Assembly: GCF_015169395.1 (NCBI RefSeq)
Contig: NZ_CP063458.1
Span: 5,890,001-5,954,000 of the forward strand
From: Humisphaera borealis
Lineage (GTDB): Bacteria > Planctomycetota > Phycisphaerae > Tepidisphaerales > Tepidisphaeraceae
Direction: 5' to 3'
Length of the DNA stretch: 64,000 nt
Shown: piece by piece, positions 43,260 to 52,161 of the stretch
Layout: every line of letters starts with the position of its first letter
Numbering within the stretch: the first letter of the stretch is position 1
Program-made: the position numbers and the translations under genes
Notes under the pieces: generated by a model
Seen by the model: the letters and a program-made list of their open reading frames with translations, nothing else
Told to the model about the DNA's origin: nothing
The model's database searches: none

Positions 43260-44675
43260 ATGCACGCGCCCACTCTCGAACAACCCGCCGAAATCAGCCG
43301 CAGCCCGCTTGGCGAACTGCTCTTTATCGCGCTGCCGACCATCGCCCAGATGGCGTCGTACACCGTCGCGCAGTTCATCGACACCTACATGCTCAGCCAC
43401 GTCGGCGACCTGGAAGCGACGGCGGCGGGGCAGGCGGGGTTGTCGTCATTCACCGTCATCAGCTTCGGCTTCGGCGTGATGATGCTCGTCAACGCGCTCG
43501 TCAGCCAGGCGGCAGGCCGAAAGGATCTGGCCGACTGCGGGCGGTACATGTGGCAGGGCGTCTGGACCGGCGTGCTCATCGGTCTGCTCGCGTTGCCGAT
43601 CTCGTTTTTGGGCAAGCCCCTCTTCACCGCGATGGGACATCCGCCGGAGCTGGTTCGGATGGAAACGCTCTTCTTCCAGACCACCGTCGCGTTCGCCGGC
43701 TTCAAGCTTTGCGGCATGGCGCTGGAACAGTTCATGCTCGCGATCCAGCGGCCCCGCATGGTGCTGCTGGCGGCGGTGTCGGGCGTGTGCTGCATGATCC
43801 CGTTCAACTACGCCTTCATCTACGGCATGTGGGGCGCGCCCCGGCTGGGCATTCTCGGTGCGGCGTGGGGGTTGAACCTCGCCGTCGTCGTGGAAGGGGG
43901 CATCATCGCCGCCATCATCTTCCTGAGCCCGATCGCCAGGCAGTACAACGGCTTCGACTGGCGGCCCCGCTGGAGCAAGATGCGCACGTTGCTCGTCACC
44001 GGCGTGCCTTCGGGCTTCCAGGTAGTGATGGAAGTCGCGGCGTGGTCACTGTTTACCGTCTGGGTCTTCGGCCTGTTCCCGGCGGCGTACATGGCGGCTA
44101 ACACGTACACCTTCCGGTACATGTCGGTGAGCTTCATGCCGGCGTTCGGGCTGAGTTCCGCCGTGACGGCCCTGGTCGGCCGGTACATCGGCATGGGCCG
44201 CCCGGACATCGCCGCCGCCCGGGCGACACTGGGCTTCAAGGTGGCCGCGGTCTACATGGTGATCTGCGGCATCGGCTTCGTCGTCTTCGGCCGGGCGCTG
44301 ATGGACGTCTTCAGCGACGACCCGACGGTCATCAGCGCCGGCGCGACGCTGCTGATGCTGGCCGGCGTGTACCAGTTCTTCGACGCGATGTACCTGATCT
44401 ACAACGGCGGCCTGCGCGGGGCCGGCGACACCTTCGTGCCCGCCATCACAGTCGGCACGCTCTGCTGGACGATCGTCGTCGGCGGCGGGTACCTGATGGC
44501 AAAATACGTGCCCCAGATGGGCGTCGTCGGCCCCTGGCTGGCGGCATCGACGTACGGCGTGATCGTCGGCCTGTTCCTCATGCTCCGCTTCCACCGCGGG
44601 AAGTGGCGAACCATCAAGTTGGAAGACAAAGACCCTTCCGATAAGGTACGGGGCTTGGAAGTGGTTCCGACGTAG
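43260..44675 (+). CDS. MATE family efflux transporter
   Basis: This 471-residue protein has the twelve hydrophobic segments of a multidrug and toxic compound extrusion carrier in two related halves (PTIAQMASYTVAQFIDTYML in the first, VTGVPSGFQVVMEVAAW in the second). It exports cationic or other compounds in exchange for Na+ or H+. The ion and substrate cannot be read from the sequence. GGGGA lies five bases before ATG. Upstream, a possible leader peptide and hairpin may regulate it. Confidence 0.92.
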   Translation: MHAPTLEQPAEISRSPLGELLFIALPTIAQMASYTVAQFIDTYMLSHVGDLEATAAGQAGLSSFTVISFGFGVMMLVNALVSQAAGRKDLADCGRYMWQGVWTGVLIGLLALPISFLGKPLFTAMGHPPELVRMETLFFQTTVAFAGFKLCGMALEQFMLAIQRPRMVLLAAVSGVCCMIPFNYAFIYGMWGAPRLGILGAAWGLNLAVVVEGGIIAAIIFLSPIARQYNGFDWRPRWSKMRTLLVTGVPSGFQVVMEVAAWSLFTVWVFGLFPAAYMAANTYTFRYMSVSFMPAFGLSSAVTALVGRYIGMGRPDIAAARATLGFKVAAVYMVICGIGFVVFGRALMDVFSDDPTVISAGATLLMLAGVYQFFDAMYLIYNGGLRGAGDTFVPAITVGTLCWTIVVGGGYLMAKYVPQMGVVGPWLAASTYGVIVGLFLMLRFHRGKWRTIKLEDKDPSDKVRGLEVVPT

Positions 44676-44691
44676 TTGCAGAAAGAAGTGA

Positions 44692-44873
44692 TCACCACGG
44701 AGGCACGGAGACACGGCGGGCAGGAAATGCGAATGAAGAACGGTGAATGAAGAATGAAGAACGGGACAGATGTCGCCTTCCCAATGTCCCGCAATTCCCC
44801 GTTCTTCATTCTTCGTGCTTCATTCTTCATTCGCGTCCGATCCGCCGGATTGCCCTCCGTGCCTCCGTGGTGA
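44692..44873. repeat. R3 pair with nested R7 pair
   Basis: The outer arms 44692-44718 and 44851-44873 are R3 (caccacggaggcacggag core). Inside lie the R7 arms 44729-44764 and 44798-44834, made of gaatgaagaa words, which are inverted copies. Nesting of two unrelated families resembles 5278-5465. Confidence 0.92.
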
Positions 44874-44912
44874 TCTCCCGGTTTTCCCCAGACGAATAGA
44901 CAGCGAATACCC

Positions 44913-47813
44913 ATGTCCGCCGACGCAACCAAGAAGTCCTACAAAGACACGCTCAACCTGCCCCAGACCGGCTTCCCCATGGAGGCCAAGCTGGTGCAGA
45001 ACGAGCCTGCCCGGCTGAAGAAGTGGCAGGAGCGCAAGCTCTACGACGCCGTCCTCGCCGCCCGGGCCGATGCACCCAAGTGGATCCTTCACGACGGCCC
45101 GCCGTTCGCCAACGGCGACATCCACATCGGCCACCTGATCAACAAGACGCTCAAGGACGTCATCATCCGCTTCCGCACGATGCAGGGCTTCCTGACGCCT
45201 TATGTGCCGGGTTGGGACTGCCACGGTCTGCCGATCGAGCACAAGATCCAGGAGCAGTTCAAGAAGGAAGGCAAGAACTTCCGCGAGGTCGGCACACTGG
45301 AGATGCGGCAGCGCTGCTTCGCCTACGCCCAGAACTACGCGGGCGTGCAGAGCGAGCAGTTCCAGCGGCTGGGCATCCTCGGCGACTGGGCCCACCCGTA
45401 CCTGACAATGGTCCCGCCTTACGAGGCGGCGACGCTGGAAGTCTTTGCGCGTTTCGTCGAGGCCGGGCTGGTCTACAAGAAACTCAAGCCGGTTCCCTGG
45501 AGCGTGGCGAACCAGACGGCGCTCGCCGACGCGGAACTGGAATACGAAGACGTGACCGATCCGTCGGTGTTCGTCGAGTTTCCCGCGCAGGCCAAGCCGC
45601 ATGTGTTCGGCAAGGCCAATCCGTCGGCGTTTCACCTGCTCGTCTGGACGACAACGCCCTGGACGCTGCCGGCGAACCTGGCGATCGCGGTCAATTCTCG
45701 AGTGGACTATGCGCTGGTCCGCTATCGGCGTGGCGAAGTTGAACGCCTGGGCGTCATCGCGGCGGACCTGGTCAAGTCGTTCTTCGAAGGCCGGACCGGC
45801 ATCGAACAGTACGAAGTGATCGATTCGGTCAGCGGCGACGCGCTGCTGGGCCTCGAATACACCCACCCCTTCATCGATCGCAACGGCAGGGTGGTCGAGG
45901 CCGACTATGTCACCACGACCGACGGCACGGGCCTGGTTCACACCGCGCCCGGCCACGGCGAAGAGGACTACGAAACCGGCATCCGCGAGAAGCTCGACAT
46001 CTACAGCCCGGTCCTGGCCAACGGCCGATTCGACGACTCCGTGCCGGAGTTCCTGCGCGGCAAGAGCACCAAGGAAGGCAATCCGCTGATCGTCGCCGAG
46101 TTGAAGGCGCGCGACGTGTTGCTGGCGGAAGTGCCGATCAAGCACAGCTACCCGCACGACTGGCGGAGCAAGACGCCGATCATCTTCCGGGCGACGGAGC
46201 AGTGGTTTGTGGCGATGGATAAGGGGTACACGCCTTCGAAAACGAACGCCGACTTCCCCTCCTCCGGCACTCCGGGGGAGGGGCAAAGCGAGCAATCGCT
46301 TCGCGATCGCGCGCTTGCGGCGAAAGACGCCGTTGCATTCGTCCCCGAATGGGGAAAGCATCGACTGGAAGGCATGCTCAAGTCCCGCCCCGACTGGTGC
46401 GTCAGCCGCCAGCGCGCCTGGGGTCTTCCGATCCCCGTCTTCTATAACGAGCAGGGCGAAGCCCTTCTGACCGGCGACTCCGTCCGCGCGGTCGCCAATC
46501 GCTTCGCCGAGAAGGGCAGCGACGCCTGGTTCACCGACTCGCCAGCCGAACTGCTCGCCGGTTTCGACCCCGGCCCGAAGTTCCCCAAAGACAAGCTCCG
46601 CAAGGAGACCGACATCTTCGACGTCTGGTTCGAGTCCGGCTCTTCCTGGCACTCGTGCCTGCAGGCCCGCCACGATCTGGCGTTCCCGGCGGATCTTTAC
46701 CTTGAAGGCTCCGACCAGCATCGCGGGTGGTTCCAGTTGTCGTTGCTGCCGAGCCTCGGCGCGACGGGGCAGCCGCCTTACAAGCAGGTGCTGACGCACG
46801 GCTTCGTCGTAAAACCCGACGGCCGCAAGGTCAGCAAGAGCGACAAGGAATATGTCACCGCGACGCAGGAGATCGACCGCCACGGCGCCGACCTGCTGCG
46901 GCTCTGGACGTCCAGCGTCGACTACCAGAACGACATCCCCACCAGCCCGAAGGTGCTGCAGGAGTTCGGCGACAAGTACCGCAAGATCCGCAACACGCTG
47001 CGGTATCTACTGAGCAACCTGTACGACTTCAACGCCGACACCGACGCCGTGAAGGTCGCCGACATCCCGCTGTCGAGCCTCGACGGCTGGGCGCTGGCCG
47101 AGCTCGATCAGCTCATCGGCGACGTCGTCGAAGCGTACGACACGTATCAGCTTCACCGCGTCTTCAAGCTGCTGCACGAGTTCTGCACGGTGCAGATCAG
47201 CAGCGTCTACGGCAACGCGATGAAGGACCGGCTTTACTGCGATGCCCCCAACTCGCCGCTACGGCGCCGATCGCAGACGGTGATGCAATTGATGGCCGTC
47301 GCGCTGACGAAGCTGCTGGCGCCGATCTGCGTCTTCACCGCCGACGAGGCGTGGGAGCAGATCACGCACAAGCCCGCTGGCGAGAAGGATGCCTGGTCGG
47401 TTCACCTGACCAAGCTGCCGGAACGGCTGAAGCTCGAGATCTCTGCCGACCAGCGGGAAGAGTGGAAGCAGCTCATGGCTTTGCGGTCCGATGCGCTCGG
47501 CCAGCTCGACAAGCTGACGCGGCAGATCGGCAAGTACAAGGCGCTCGACGCCGAGATCGTCTTCAAGGTGGACGACGACGCGACCCGGCGAAAGCTGCAG
47601 GCGTACGGCGTCGACCTGGAAGACATGGTCGGCTGCGGGCACCACCAGTTCGCCGAGAAGGGCCCCGCCGGCCCGGCGGCGGTGGTGGAAGTGCTCGACC
47701 GGCGCGAGACGTACCAGGCCTGCGCCCGAAGCTGGAAACGCCGGCCGGATGTCGGGACGGACGCACAGTATCCCGATCTGAGCCTTCGCGACGCCGCGGC
47801 GATGCGCGGTTGA
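44913..47813 (+). CDS. ileS: Isoleucyl-tRNA synthetase
   Basis: It charges tRNA-Ile. This 966-residue class I synthetase has HIGH (71-74), a KMSKS variant KVSKS (639-643), the editing domain, and WQTETG-free but typical WFVAMDKG and SRQRAWGLPIPVF blocks. Residues about 448-457 are encoded by a short palindrome (cccctcctccgg / ccgggggagggg), which adds roughly 15 residues (TNADFPSSGTPGEGQ) between WFVAMDKG and the conserved LRDRALAAKD..FVPEWG. The C-terminal zinc domain is degenerate: the region ETYQACARSWKRRPDVG has one Cys (about 937) in place of the CxxC pairs. The residual RDAAAM alignment shows this is the same domain without its metal site. Confidence 0.96.
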   Translation: MSADATKKSYKDTLNLPQTGFPMEAKLVQNEPARLKKWQERKLYDAVLAARADAPKWILHDGPPFANGDIHIGHLINKTLKDVIIRFRTMQGFLTPYVPGWDCHGLPIEHKIQEQFKKEGKNFREVGTLEMRQRCFAYAQNYAGVQSEQFQRLGILGDWAHPYLTMVPPYEAATLEVFARFVEAGLVYKKLKPVPWSVANQTALADAELEYEDVTDPSVFVEFPAQAKPHVFGKANPSAFHLLVWTTTPWTLPANLAIAVNSRVDYALVRYRRGEVERLGVIAADLVKSFFEGRTGIEQYEVIDSVSGDALLGLEYTHPFIDRNGRVVEADYVTTTDGTGLVHTAPGHGEEDYETGIREKLDIYSPVLANGRFDDSVPEFLRGKSTKEGNPLIVAELKARDVLLAEVPIKHSYPHDWRSKTPIIFRATEQWFVAMDKGYTPSKTNADFPSSGTPGEGQSEQSLRDRALAAKDAVAFVPEWGKHRLEGMLKSRPDWCVSRQRAWGLPIPVFYNEQGEALLTGDSVRAVANRFAEKGSDAWFTDSPAELLAGFDPGPKFPKDKLRKETDIFDVWFESGSSWHSCLQARHDLAFPADLYLEGSDQHRGWFQLSLLPSLGATGQPPYKQVLTHGFVVKPDGRKVSKSDKEYVTATQEIDRHGADLLRLWTSSVDYQNDIPTSPKVLQEFGDKYRKIRNTLRYLLSNLYDFNADTDAVKVADIPLSSLDGWALAELDQLIGDVVEAYDTYQLHRVFKLLHEFCTVQISSVYGNAMKDRLYCDAPNSPLRRRSQTVMQLMAVALTKLLAPICVFTADEAWEQITHKPAGEKDAWSVHLTKLPERLKLEISADQREEWKQLMALRSDALGQLDKLTRQIGKYKALDAEIVFKVDDDATRRKLQAYGVDLEDMVGCGHHQFAEKGPAGPAAVVEVLDRRETYQACARSWKRRPDVGTDAQYPDLSLRDAAAMRG
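46256..46283. repeat. Short palindrome inside ileS
   Basis: Arms 46256-46267 and 46272-46283 are 12-bp reverse complements with one mismatch and resemble the CCCTCTCCC hairpin of R12. They are in frame within ileS. Confidence 0.75.
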
Positions 47814-47868
47814 TAAGTAAGTGCTGTCAGCGCTACATGTCGTCTTGATGGCACGTGATCTTTGCAAA

Positions 47869-47964
47869 GAGCCGCGCACGGAGTGTACTCACTGAGTAAG
47901 CGGGAATGAGCCCCGAACCGTAACCGTTCCCGCTTACTCCGTGAGTACACTCCGTGCGCGGCTC
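47869..47964. repeat. R15 long inverted repeat downstream of ileS
   Basis: Arms 47869-47906 and 47927-47964 are 38-bp reverse complements with one mismatch (gagccgcgcacggagtgtac start, with a GTAC core). A 20-bp loop separates them and CTCTTT follows. It may terminate ileS transcription. Confidence 0.95.
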
Positions 47965-48015
47965 CTCTTTAGGTGACATACTCTCAGGATGACAAGTTGC
48001 GGCCCGTTGTGAGAA

Positions 48016-48079
48016 GTCACGACGCCTGACGTTCGGCCCCTCACCCTAACCCTCTCCCCCGAGTACGGGGGAGAGGGGA
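48016..48079. repeat. R12 unit (copy 2) providing the purN Shine-Dalgarno
   Basis: The 64-base unit gtcacgacgcctgacgttcg ... ends in the hairpin ccctctccccc / gggggagaggg. The same order of words forms both arms at 12035-12219. Its last bases GAGAGGGG lie 9 nt before the purN start. Confidence 0.9.
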
Positions 48080-48087
48080 CCAGAACA

Positions 48088-48705
48088 ATGCCCATCAAAC
48101 TCGCAGTCCTCATCTCCGGCGGCGGAACCACGCTGCAGAACCTCCTCGACGTCATTGCCGCCGGGCGGCTTGATGCACAAGTGGGCGTCGTGATTGCCTC
48201 GCGCCCTGGCGTCAAAGGCCTGCAGCGGGCGGCGGATGCGAAGGTGATGAACTTCGTCGTCGAACGCGCCGGCATTCCCGACCTCGCGGACTTCTCGAAG
48301 CAGGTCTTTCAGCTCATTGACGACGCCGGTGTCGATCTGGTCGTGATGGCCGGCTGGATGTCGCTGCTCAAGATCCCGGCGAAGTACGCTGGGAAGATCA
48401 TCAACATCCATCCGGCGCTGCTGCCGAGCTTTGGCGGCAAGGGCATGTACGGCAAGCGGGTCCACCAGGCGGTGATCGACCACGGCTGCAAACTGTCGGG
48501 CTGCACCGTTCACTTCGTCGACGACGCCTACGACAACGGACCGATCATCCTGCAACGCGCCTGCCCGGTGCTCGACGGCGACACCGCCGAGACGCTGGCG
48601 GCAAGAGTGTTCGAAGAGGAAAAGATCGCCTACCCCGAGGCGATCAGGCTGATCCAGGCAGGGCGGGTGAAGGTGGCGGGGCGGCGGGTTGTGGTATCGT
48701 CGTAG
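48088..48705 (+). CDS. purN: Phosphoribosylglycinamide formyltransferase
   Basis: It transfers formyl from 10-formyltetrahydrofolate to GAR in purine synthesis. The 205 residues include the N-terminal LISGGGTTLQNLL, the catalytic NIHPALLPSFGGKGMYG (His108) and the Asp-containing DDAYDNGPIILQ. Length is typical. The Shine-Dalgarno GAGAGGGG is part of the R12 palindrome, so translation initiation may depend on hairpin folding. No other purine gene is nearby. Confidence 0.96.
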   Translation: MPIKLAVLISGGGTTLQNLLDVIAAGRLDAQVGVVIASRPGVKGLQRAADAKVMNFVVERAGIPDLADFSKQVFQLIDDAGVDLVVMAGWMSLLKIPAKYAGKIINIHPALLPSFGGKGMYGKRVHQAVIDHGCKLSGCTVHFVDDAYDNGPIILQRACPVLDGDTAETLAARVFEEEKIAYPEAIRLIQAGRVKVAGRRVVVSS

Positions 48706-48726
48706 AAGGCAGAACGGCGCGTTCCC

Positions 48727-49392
48727 TCACTCGATCGCCGCCCATCCCGCAATCTTCTCTGCCGGCTTCTTCGGCGGCGGGGGAGCCGACGCGGTGGCAG
48801 GCGCGCTCACGCTGAACTTCGACCAGACGACAAGTCCTGATACCTTGCAACCCAGATCCTCCAGGGTTTTGGCGGTCAGATGATTGCAGTTGTTGGCGAT
48901 GCTGTATCGCTTGTCCCGGTCTTCCCTCACCCACGACATGCCGGTTTCGGGATTGACCACCGCCGATCCGTTCTTTGCCGCAAGCTGTTCGAAGTGGACG
49001 TCCAGCTTGTCGATCAAGGTATAGACGTCGGGGCGGTCGCACGTCACGGCTTGCATGGCGACAGGCTTGCGCGGGGGGTTGGGGCCGGAGGTCTCGGCGT
49101 CGATGCCGTGGTACATGCGTCCGAACCCGGCGCCCCACGACGCCGTCAACGCGCCCAGCGCGTCTTGTGGCAGATTGCGGTTCTCGACGGCATAGCCCCA
49201 GTCGCCGAACGCGTATTCGACATAGCGGTTGTCCTGCGTCGGAAGGAAGAGACTGGAATGGATGCCATAGTCGCCGATGTAAACCCGCACCGGATCGGTG
49301 AACTGCCCGGCCGACTGCACCTGCGTGCAGCCTGCAAGCGTGGTGAGGAGCGCTGCGGCGACCAGTCGGATGGCGATGCGGTTTGACATCAT
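48727..49392 (-). CDS. DUF2459-like lipoprotein
   Basis: This protein of 221 residues has a signal peptide with lipobox LAGC (Cys22), then YIGDYGIHSSLFLP, VEYAFGDWGYAVENR, and later NNCNHLTAKTLEDLGC. These blocks fit the DUF2459 family, once noted near urease genes and possibly papain-like (Cys in NCNH, His in GIHSS). The C-terminus is Pro/Lys rich. Enzymatic activity is unproven. A second Met (start 49389) is equally possible. It is convergent with purN. Confidence 0.75.
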   Translation of the reverse strand: MMSNRIAIRLVAAALLTTLAGCTQVQSAGQFTDPVRVYIGDYGIHSSLFLPTQDNRYVEYAFGDWGYAVENRNLPQDALGALTASWGAGFGRMYHGIDAETSGPNPPRKPVAMQAVTCDRPDVYTLIDKLDVHFEQLAAKNGSAVVNPETGMSWVREDRDKRYSIANNCNHLTAKTLEDLGCKVSGLVVWSKFSVSAPATASAPPPPKKPAEKIAGWAAIE

Positions 49393-49436
49393 GGTTCACA
49401 ACCGTGCAGGGGCATCCGCGGCGACACGCCGGGCAT

Positions 49437-49895
49437 TTAATCGATGCTTCGATCCGGCTTTCCGAAAAGCAGGCGATCCACACTGAACATGCCCGGACCG
49501 GCGAAGAACGTCACCAGCGCGAAGCAGAGGTACTTTGTCGGTTCGGTGATCGAGTCCATCGACGGAGTGGGATTGGTGTCGACGAATCCGAGAATCAGTC
49601 CGAACGCCACCGACAGCAACGCCGCCCCGAACGCGCTAACCCGGCTCAGTAATCCCGCCAGCAGCAGGATGCCCAGGCCCAGGTGGGCGTAGGGGACGAC
49701 CATCAGAAACTTTTCAGCCGCGTGGGTCGGTACGTACTGGGGCACGCTGGAGAGGTTCTCGGTGACGTACGCCGAAACACCGCCGGGCATGCGAAACTTG
49801 GCGACACCCGACAGGACGAATGCGACGCCCAGCGGAAGCCGGGCGGCGAGCAGACCGAGACCATTCGAGAGATCCGAGCGGAATGGATTGGCCAT
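49437..49895 (-). CDS. DoxX family membrane protein
   Basis: This 152-residue protein has four membrane helices in DoxX layout: LAARLPLGVAFVLSGVAKF, FLMVVPYAHLGLGILLLAGLL, AFGAALLSVAFGLILGF and YLCFALVTFFAGPGMFSVDRLL. DoxX proteins are linked to thiol or redox complexes at the membrane, but the specific role is unknown. It lies upstream of the DUF2459-like gene on the same strand with a 44-base gap. Confidence 0.85.
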   Translation of the reverse strand: MANPFRSDLSNGLGLLAARLPLGVAFVLSGVAKFRMPGGVSAYVTENLSSVPQYVPTHAAEKFLMVVPYAHLGLGILLLAGLLSRVSAFGAALLSVAFGLILGFVDTNPTPSMDSITEPTKYLCFALVTFFAGPGMFSVDRLLFGKPDRSID

Positions 49896-50057
49896 GACGG
49901 ACGCTCCAGTGAGGGGTGAATCGGCAGAACCGTTGGATTTGCGGTAAGGGTAACCGGTTATGGGACGGAAGAGGAAGAAGTATCGGTGTAGAGGGGTGGA
50001 GGCGTGGTGAGGTCGCTCACGGGCAGGCGACGCCGACCGTCTGGCCGCCTGGTACCG

Positions 50058-50107
50058 GCGAGCGCCTGCTCGGCCCGCCGAAGAGCCGAGCAGGCGCTCG
50101 GCGGTCC
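50058..50107. repeat. R16 hairpin (copy 1)
   Basis: gcgagcgcctgctcggc (50058-50074) and its inverse (50085-50101) flank a short loop containing gaagag, followed by cggtcc. A longer copy is at 55235-55298. Confidence 0.88.
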
Positions 50108-50116
50108 AAGGTCACC

Positions 50117-50986
50117 CTATAGGCGAGAATCGAGGAAGACCGCCAACCGGCCACTACACGACCCCGGCACCGCTTCACACCCCCAATTCCGGCTCCGCCG
50201 GTCGGCGGCTTTGAGGGCTTCGACGACGATCGCAGGCAGGCCCGCCTGCTCCATGTGGGTGATCGCGGCGTGGGTGGTGCCGTTGGGGCTGGTGACCTTG
50301 CGGCGGAGTTCTTCGGGGGAATCGGTGTCAGGGGTCATCATCGCCGCCGCGCCGTAGGCGGTTCGTGTGGCCAGCCGGTAAGCCTGCTCACGCGACAGGC
50401 CGAGTTCGACGCCGGCTTTGATCATCTGCTCGACGAGGAAGAAAAAGTACGCGGGTCCCGAGCCGGAGATGGCGGTGACGGCGTGAAGCTTGTCTTCGTC
50501 GAGTTCGATCACCTCGGCCGCGGCTTCAAACAGCCGCCGGGCGTCGGCGACGTCGTCCGCGGTCGCGTACTGCCCGCGGGCGAGGCCCACCATGCCATGG
50601 CCCATCAGCATCGGCGTATTGGGCATCGTGCGGATGACCCGCCAGTGGATGCCTCGGCCAAGCGACCGCTCGATGAACCCCGAGCTGATACCGGCGGCGA
50701 TGGAGACGAGCAGGGCATCGTGAGGCAGGCCGGGTGCGATCTGCTCCAGCGCAGCCTTCATCATCTGCGGCTTGACCGCCAGCAACACCCGCCGGGCACC
50801 GGCGACGGCTTCGACGTTCGATTCCACCGCGCGAACGCCGACCTTGTCCGCGAACACCGCCCGTCGTTCGGGCGAGATGTCGGCGGCGACGAGTTGATCC
50901 GCGGCAAGGACACCGCCGCGGAGAATACCGCGGACGATCGCCTCGGCCATGTTCCCTGCACCGATGATGGCTAATTCATTTGGCAT
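50117..50986 (-). CDS. proC: Pyrroline-5-carboxylate reductase
   Basis: It reduces pyrroline-5-carboxylate to proline with NAD(P)H. The 289 residues begin with the Rossmann motif IIGAGNMAEAI and contain MPNTPMLMGHG, the signature SGSGPAYFFFLVE and KVTSPNGTTHAAI. The last 20 residues (WGCEAVPGSCSGRLAVFLDS) extend past the usual end and have no family counterpart that I recognise. Confidence 0.96.
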   Translation of the reverse strand: MPNELAIIGAGNMAEAIVRGILRGGVLAADQLVAADISPERRAVFADKVGVRAVESNVEAVAGARRVLLAVKPQMMKAALEQIAPGLPHDALLVSIAAGISSGFIERSLGRGIHWRVIRTMPNTPMLMGHGMVGLARGQYATADDVADARRLFEAAAEVIELDEDKLHAVTAISGSGPAYFFFLVEQMIKAGVELGLSREQAYRLATRTAYGAAAMMTPDTDSPEELRRKVTSPNGTTHAAITHMEQAGLPAIVVEALKAADRRSRNWGCEAVPGSCSGRLAVFLDSRL

Positions 50987-50987
50987 T

Positions 50988-51110
50988 TGGTTACTTGTTG
51001 CTTGTCACTTGTCACTTGTCACTTTTAGCGATTGTCAGGCTGTATACCTGAAGATCGTCCAACCGACGACTTTCCATGGCCAGCCCCGATGACAAGTAAC
51101 AGGCAACCAG
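50988..51110. repeat. R6 pair (copy 2)
   Basis: Arm 50988-51025 (ttgtcacttgtcacttgtca core) and arm 51089-51110 (gatgacaagtaacaggcaac) are inverted copies, between proC and the STN protein gene. Confidence 0.8.
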
Positions 51111-51119
51111 AAACAAAAG

Positions 51120-51150
51120 AACGTGCCGCGCGATACCCGCGCGGCACGTT
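51120..51150 (-). terminator. Terminator of the STN protein gene
   Basis: A perfect 13-bp stem aacgtgccgcgcg / cgcgcggcacgtt with a 5-base loop lies 27 bases beyond the stop at 51177 on the minus strand and is followed by CTTTTGTTTC. Confidence 0.85.
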
Positions 51151-51176
51151 CAGCGTTCCATCCCAGACTGACTCGT

Positions 51177-51926
51177 TTACCCGCCGATCATCTCGTGGAC
51201 GCTCAGCGGGGCGAGGACGATCAGGCTTCCCTGGAAGAAGCGGATGCTCGCGGTGCCGCCGTTGTCGCGCCAGACTTCGGGGCGGATGGTTTCGGTGATG
51301 AGCTTGATGATCTCGTCGGCCTTCTCCTGGCGGGTTTTGACGACTTCCTTTTCCTTCTGGCTGTTGCCGCCGCCAAGCAGGCCGCCGCCACCACCTCCGC
51401 CTCCGCCGCCTTGCCCGCCACCCTGGTTCGACGTCGTTGATTCGAGGCTAAAGTCCGGGACGTTGTCGAAGTTGGGGATCTCCAGCAGCAGGTCTTCGAT
51501 CGGGTAGATGCGCATGTACATCTTCTGATCGGCGATCGCCTGCGTAGTGATCTCGATGACGTCTTCGTCGACGATGTAGGTGAGGCCAGTGCCGGCACCG
51601 GCTTCGTTGAGGACGGTGGCCAGTACCTTCCGCAGGCTCACGCCATTAAGGCGGACGTTGATCGGGGTCTCTTTGGAAACGCCTGCCGCTTCCAACGCGC
51701 GCCAGTTGACGGTGACGTTGGCACCGCTGACATCGCGGATGAACTCGATGGCATCCCCCAGGCTGACGTTCTGCAGCTTGACGTCAGGAAGCCGGCGCGA
51801 CATCGCGCCTTTGGCCACGCCCTGCGTCGGCCGGGCCTGGGCAGAGACGTCGGATGTTGAAGGGGGCAGAACCGTGACCAGACCGGCAACAACGGCAAGG
51901 GCAATCGCTCGGCGGGCGAAACGCAT
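51177..51926 (-). CDS. Exported protein with secretin/TonB short N-terminal (STN) domain
   Basis: This 249-residue protein has a signal peptide (ALAVVAGLVTVLPPSTSDVSA). Residues about 48-120 form an STN-like domain (KLQNVSLGDAIEFIRDVSGA, then INVRLNGVSLRKVLATVL). A beta-rich region follows (RIYPIEDLLLEIPNFDNVPD), then a poly-Gly linker, and a C-terminal domain with ADEIIKLITETIRPEVW and SLIVLAPLSVHEMI. STN domains occur in secretins and TonB receptors, but no secretin pore domain is present. Free-standing proteins of this type are common in planctomycetes with unknown role. Start ATG 51926 has GGGAGG upstream. Confidence 0.82.
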   Translation of the reverse strand: MRFARRAIALAVVAGLVTVLPPSTSDVSAQARPTQGVAKGAMSRRLPDVKLQNVSLGDAIEFIRDVSGANVTVNWRALEAAGVSKETPINVRLNGVSLRKVLATVLNEAGAGTGLTYIVDEDVIEITTQAIADQKMYMRIYPIEDLLLEIPNFDNVPDFSLESTTSNQGGGQGGGGGGGGGGLLGGGNSQKEKEVVKTRQEKADEIIKLITETIRPEVWRDNGGTASIRFFQGSLIVLAPLSVHEMIGG

Positions 51927-52091
51927 GGGAGGCCTCCCTGATGATTGAACGCGATGCCAGGGCTCGGGGGCCCCGGGCGGACGTCGCATCCTAAGGCTGG
52001 AGAACAAAACGCCGGACACCGACACTCATCGGCTCGCGGCGATCCGTTACATCTTACCCATGTCAGCAAATTTGGATCAAGCGCAAAGTTA

Positions 52092-52143
52092 AAAGTGCTG
52101 AGTGCTGTATTGCTTGCTTCTTCGTCTCAGCACTCAGCACTTT
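52092..52143. repeat. R21 perfect 16-bp inverted repeat
   Basis: Arms aaagtgctgagtgctg (52092-52107) and its exact inverse (52128-52143) lie downstream of the first TatA gene and could terminate it. Confidence 0.92.
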
Positions 52144-52161
52144 CGTCTTTCGACTCAAGCA

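Noticed and set aside
45023-45742. Alternative frames inside ileS
   Set aside because: They overlap the HIGH and editing regions of a well-supported synthetase.
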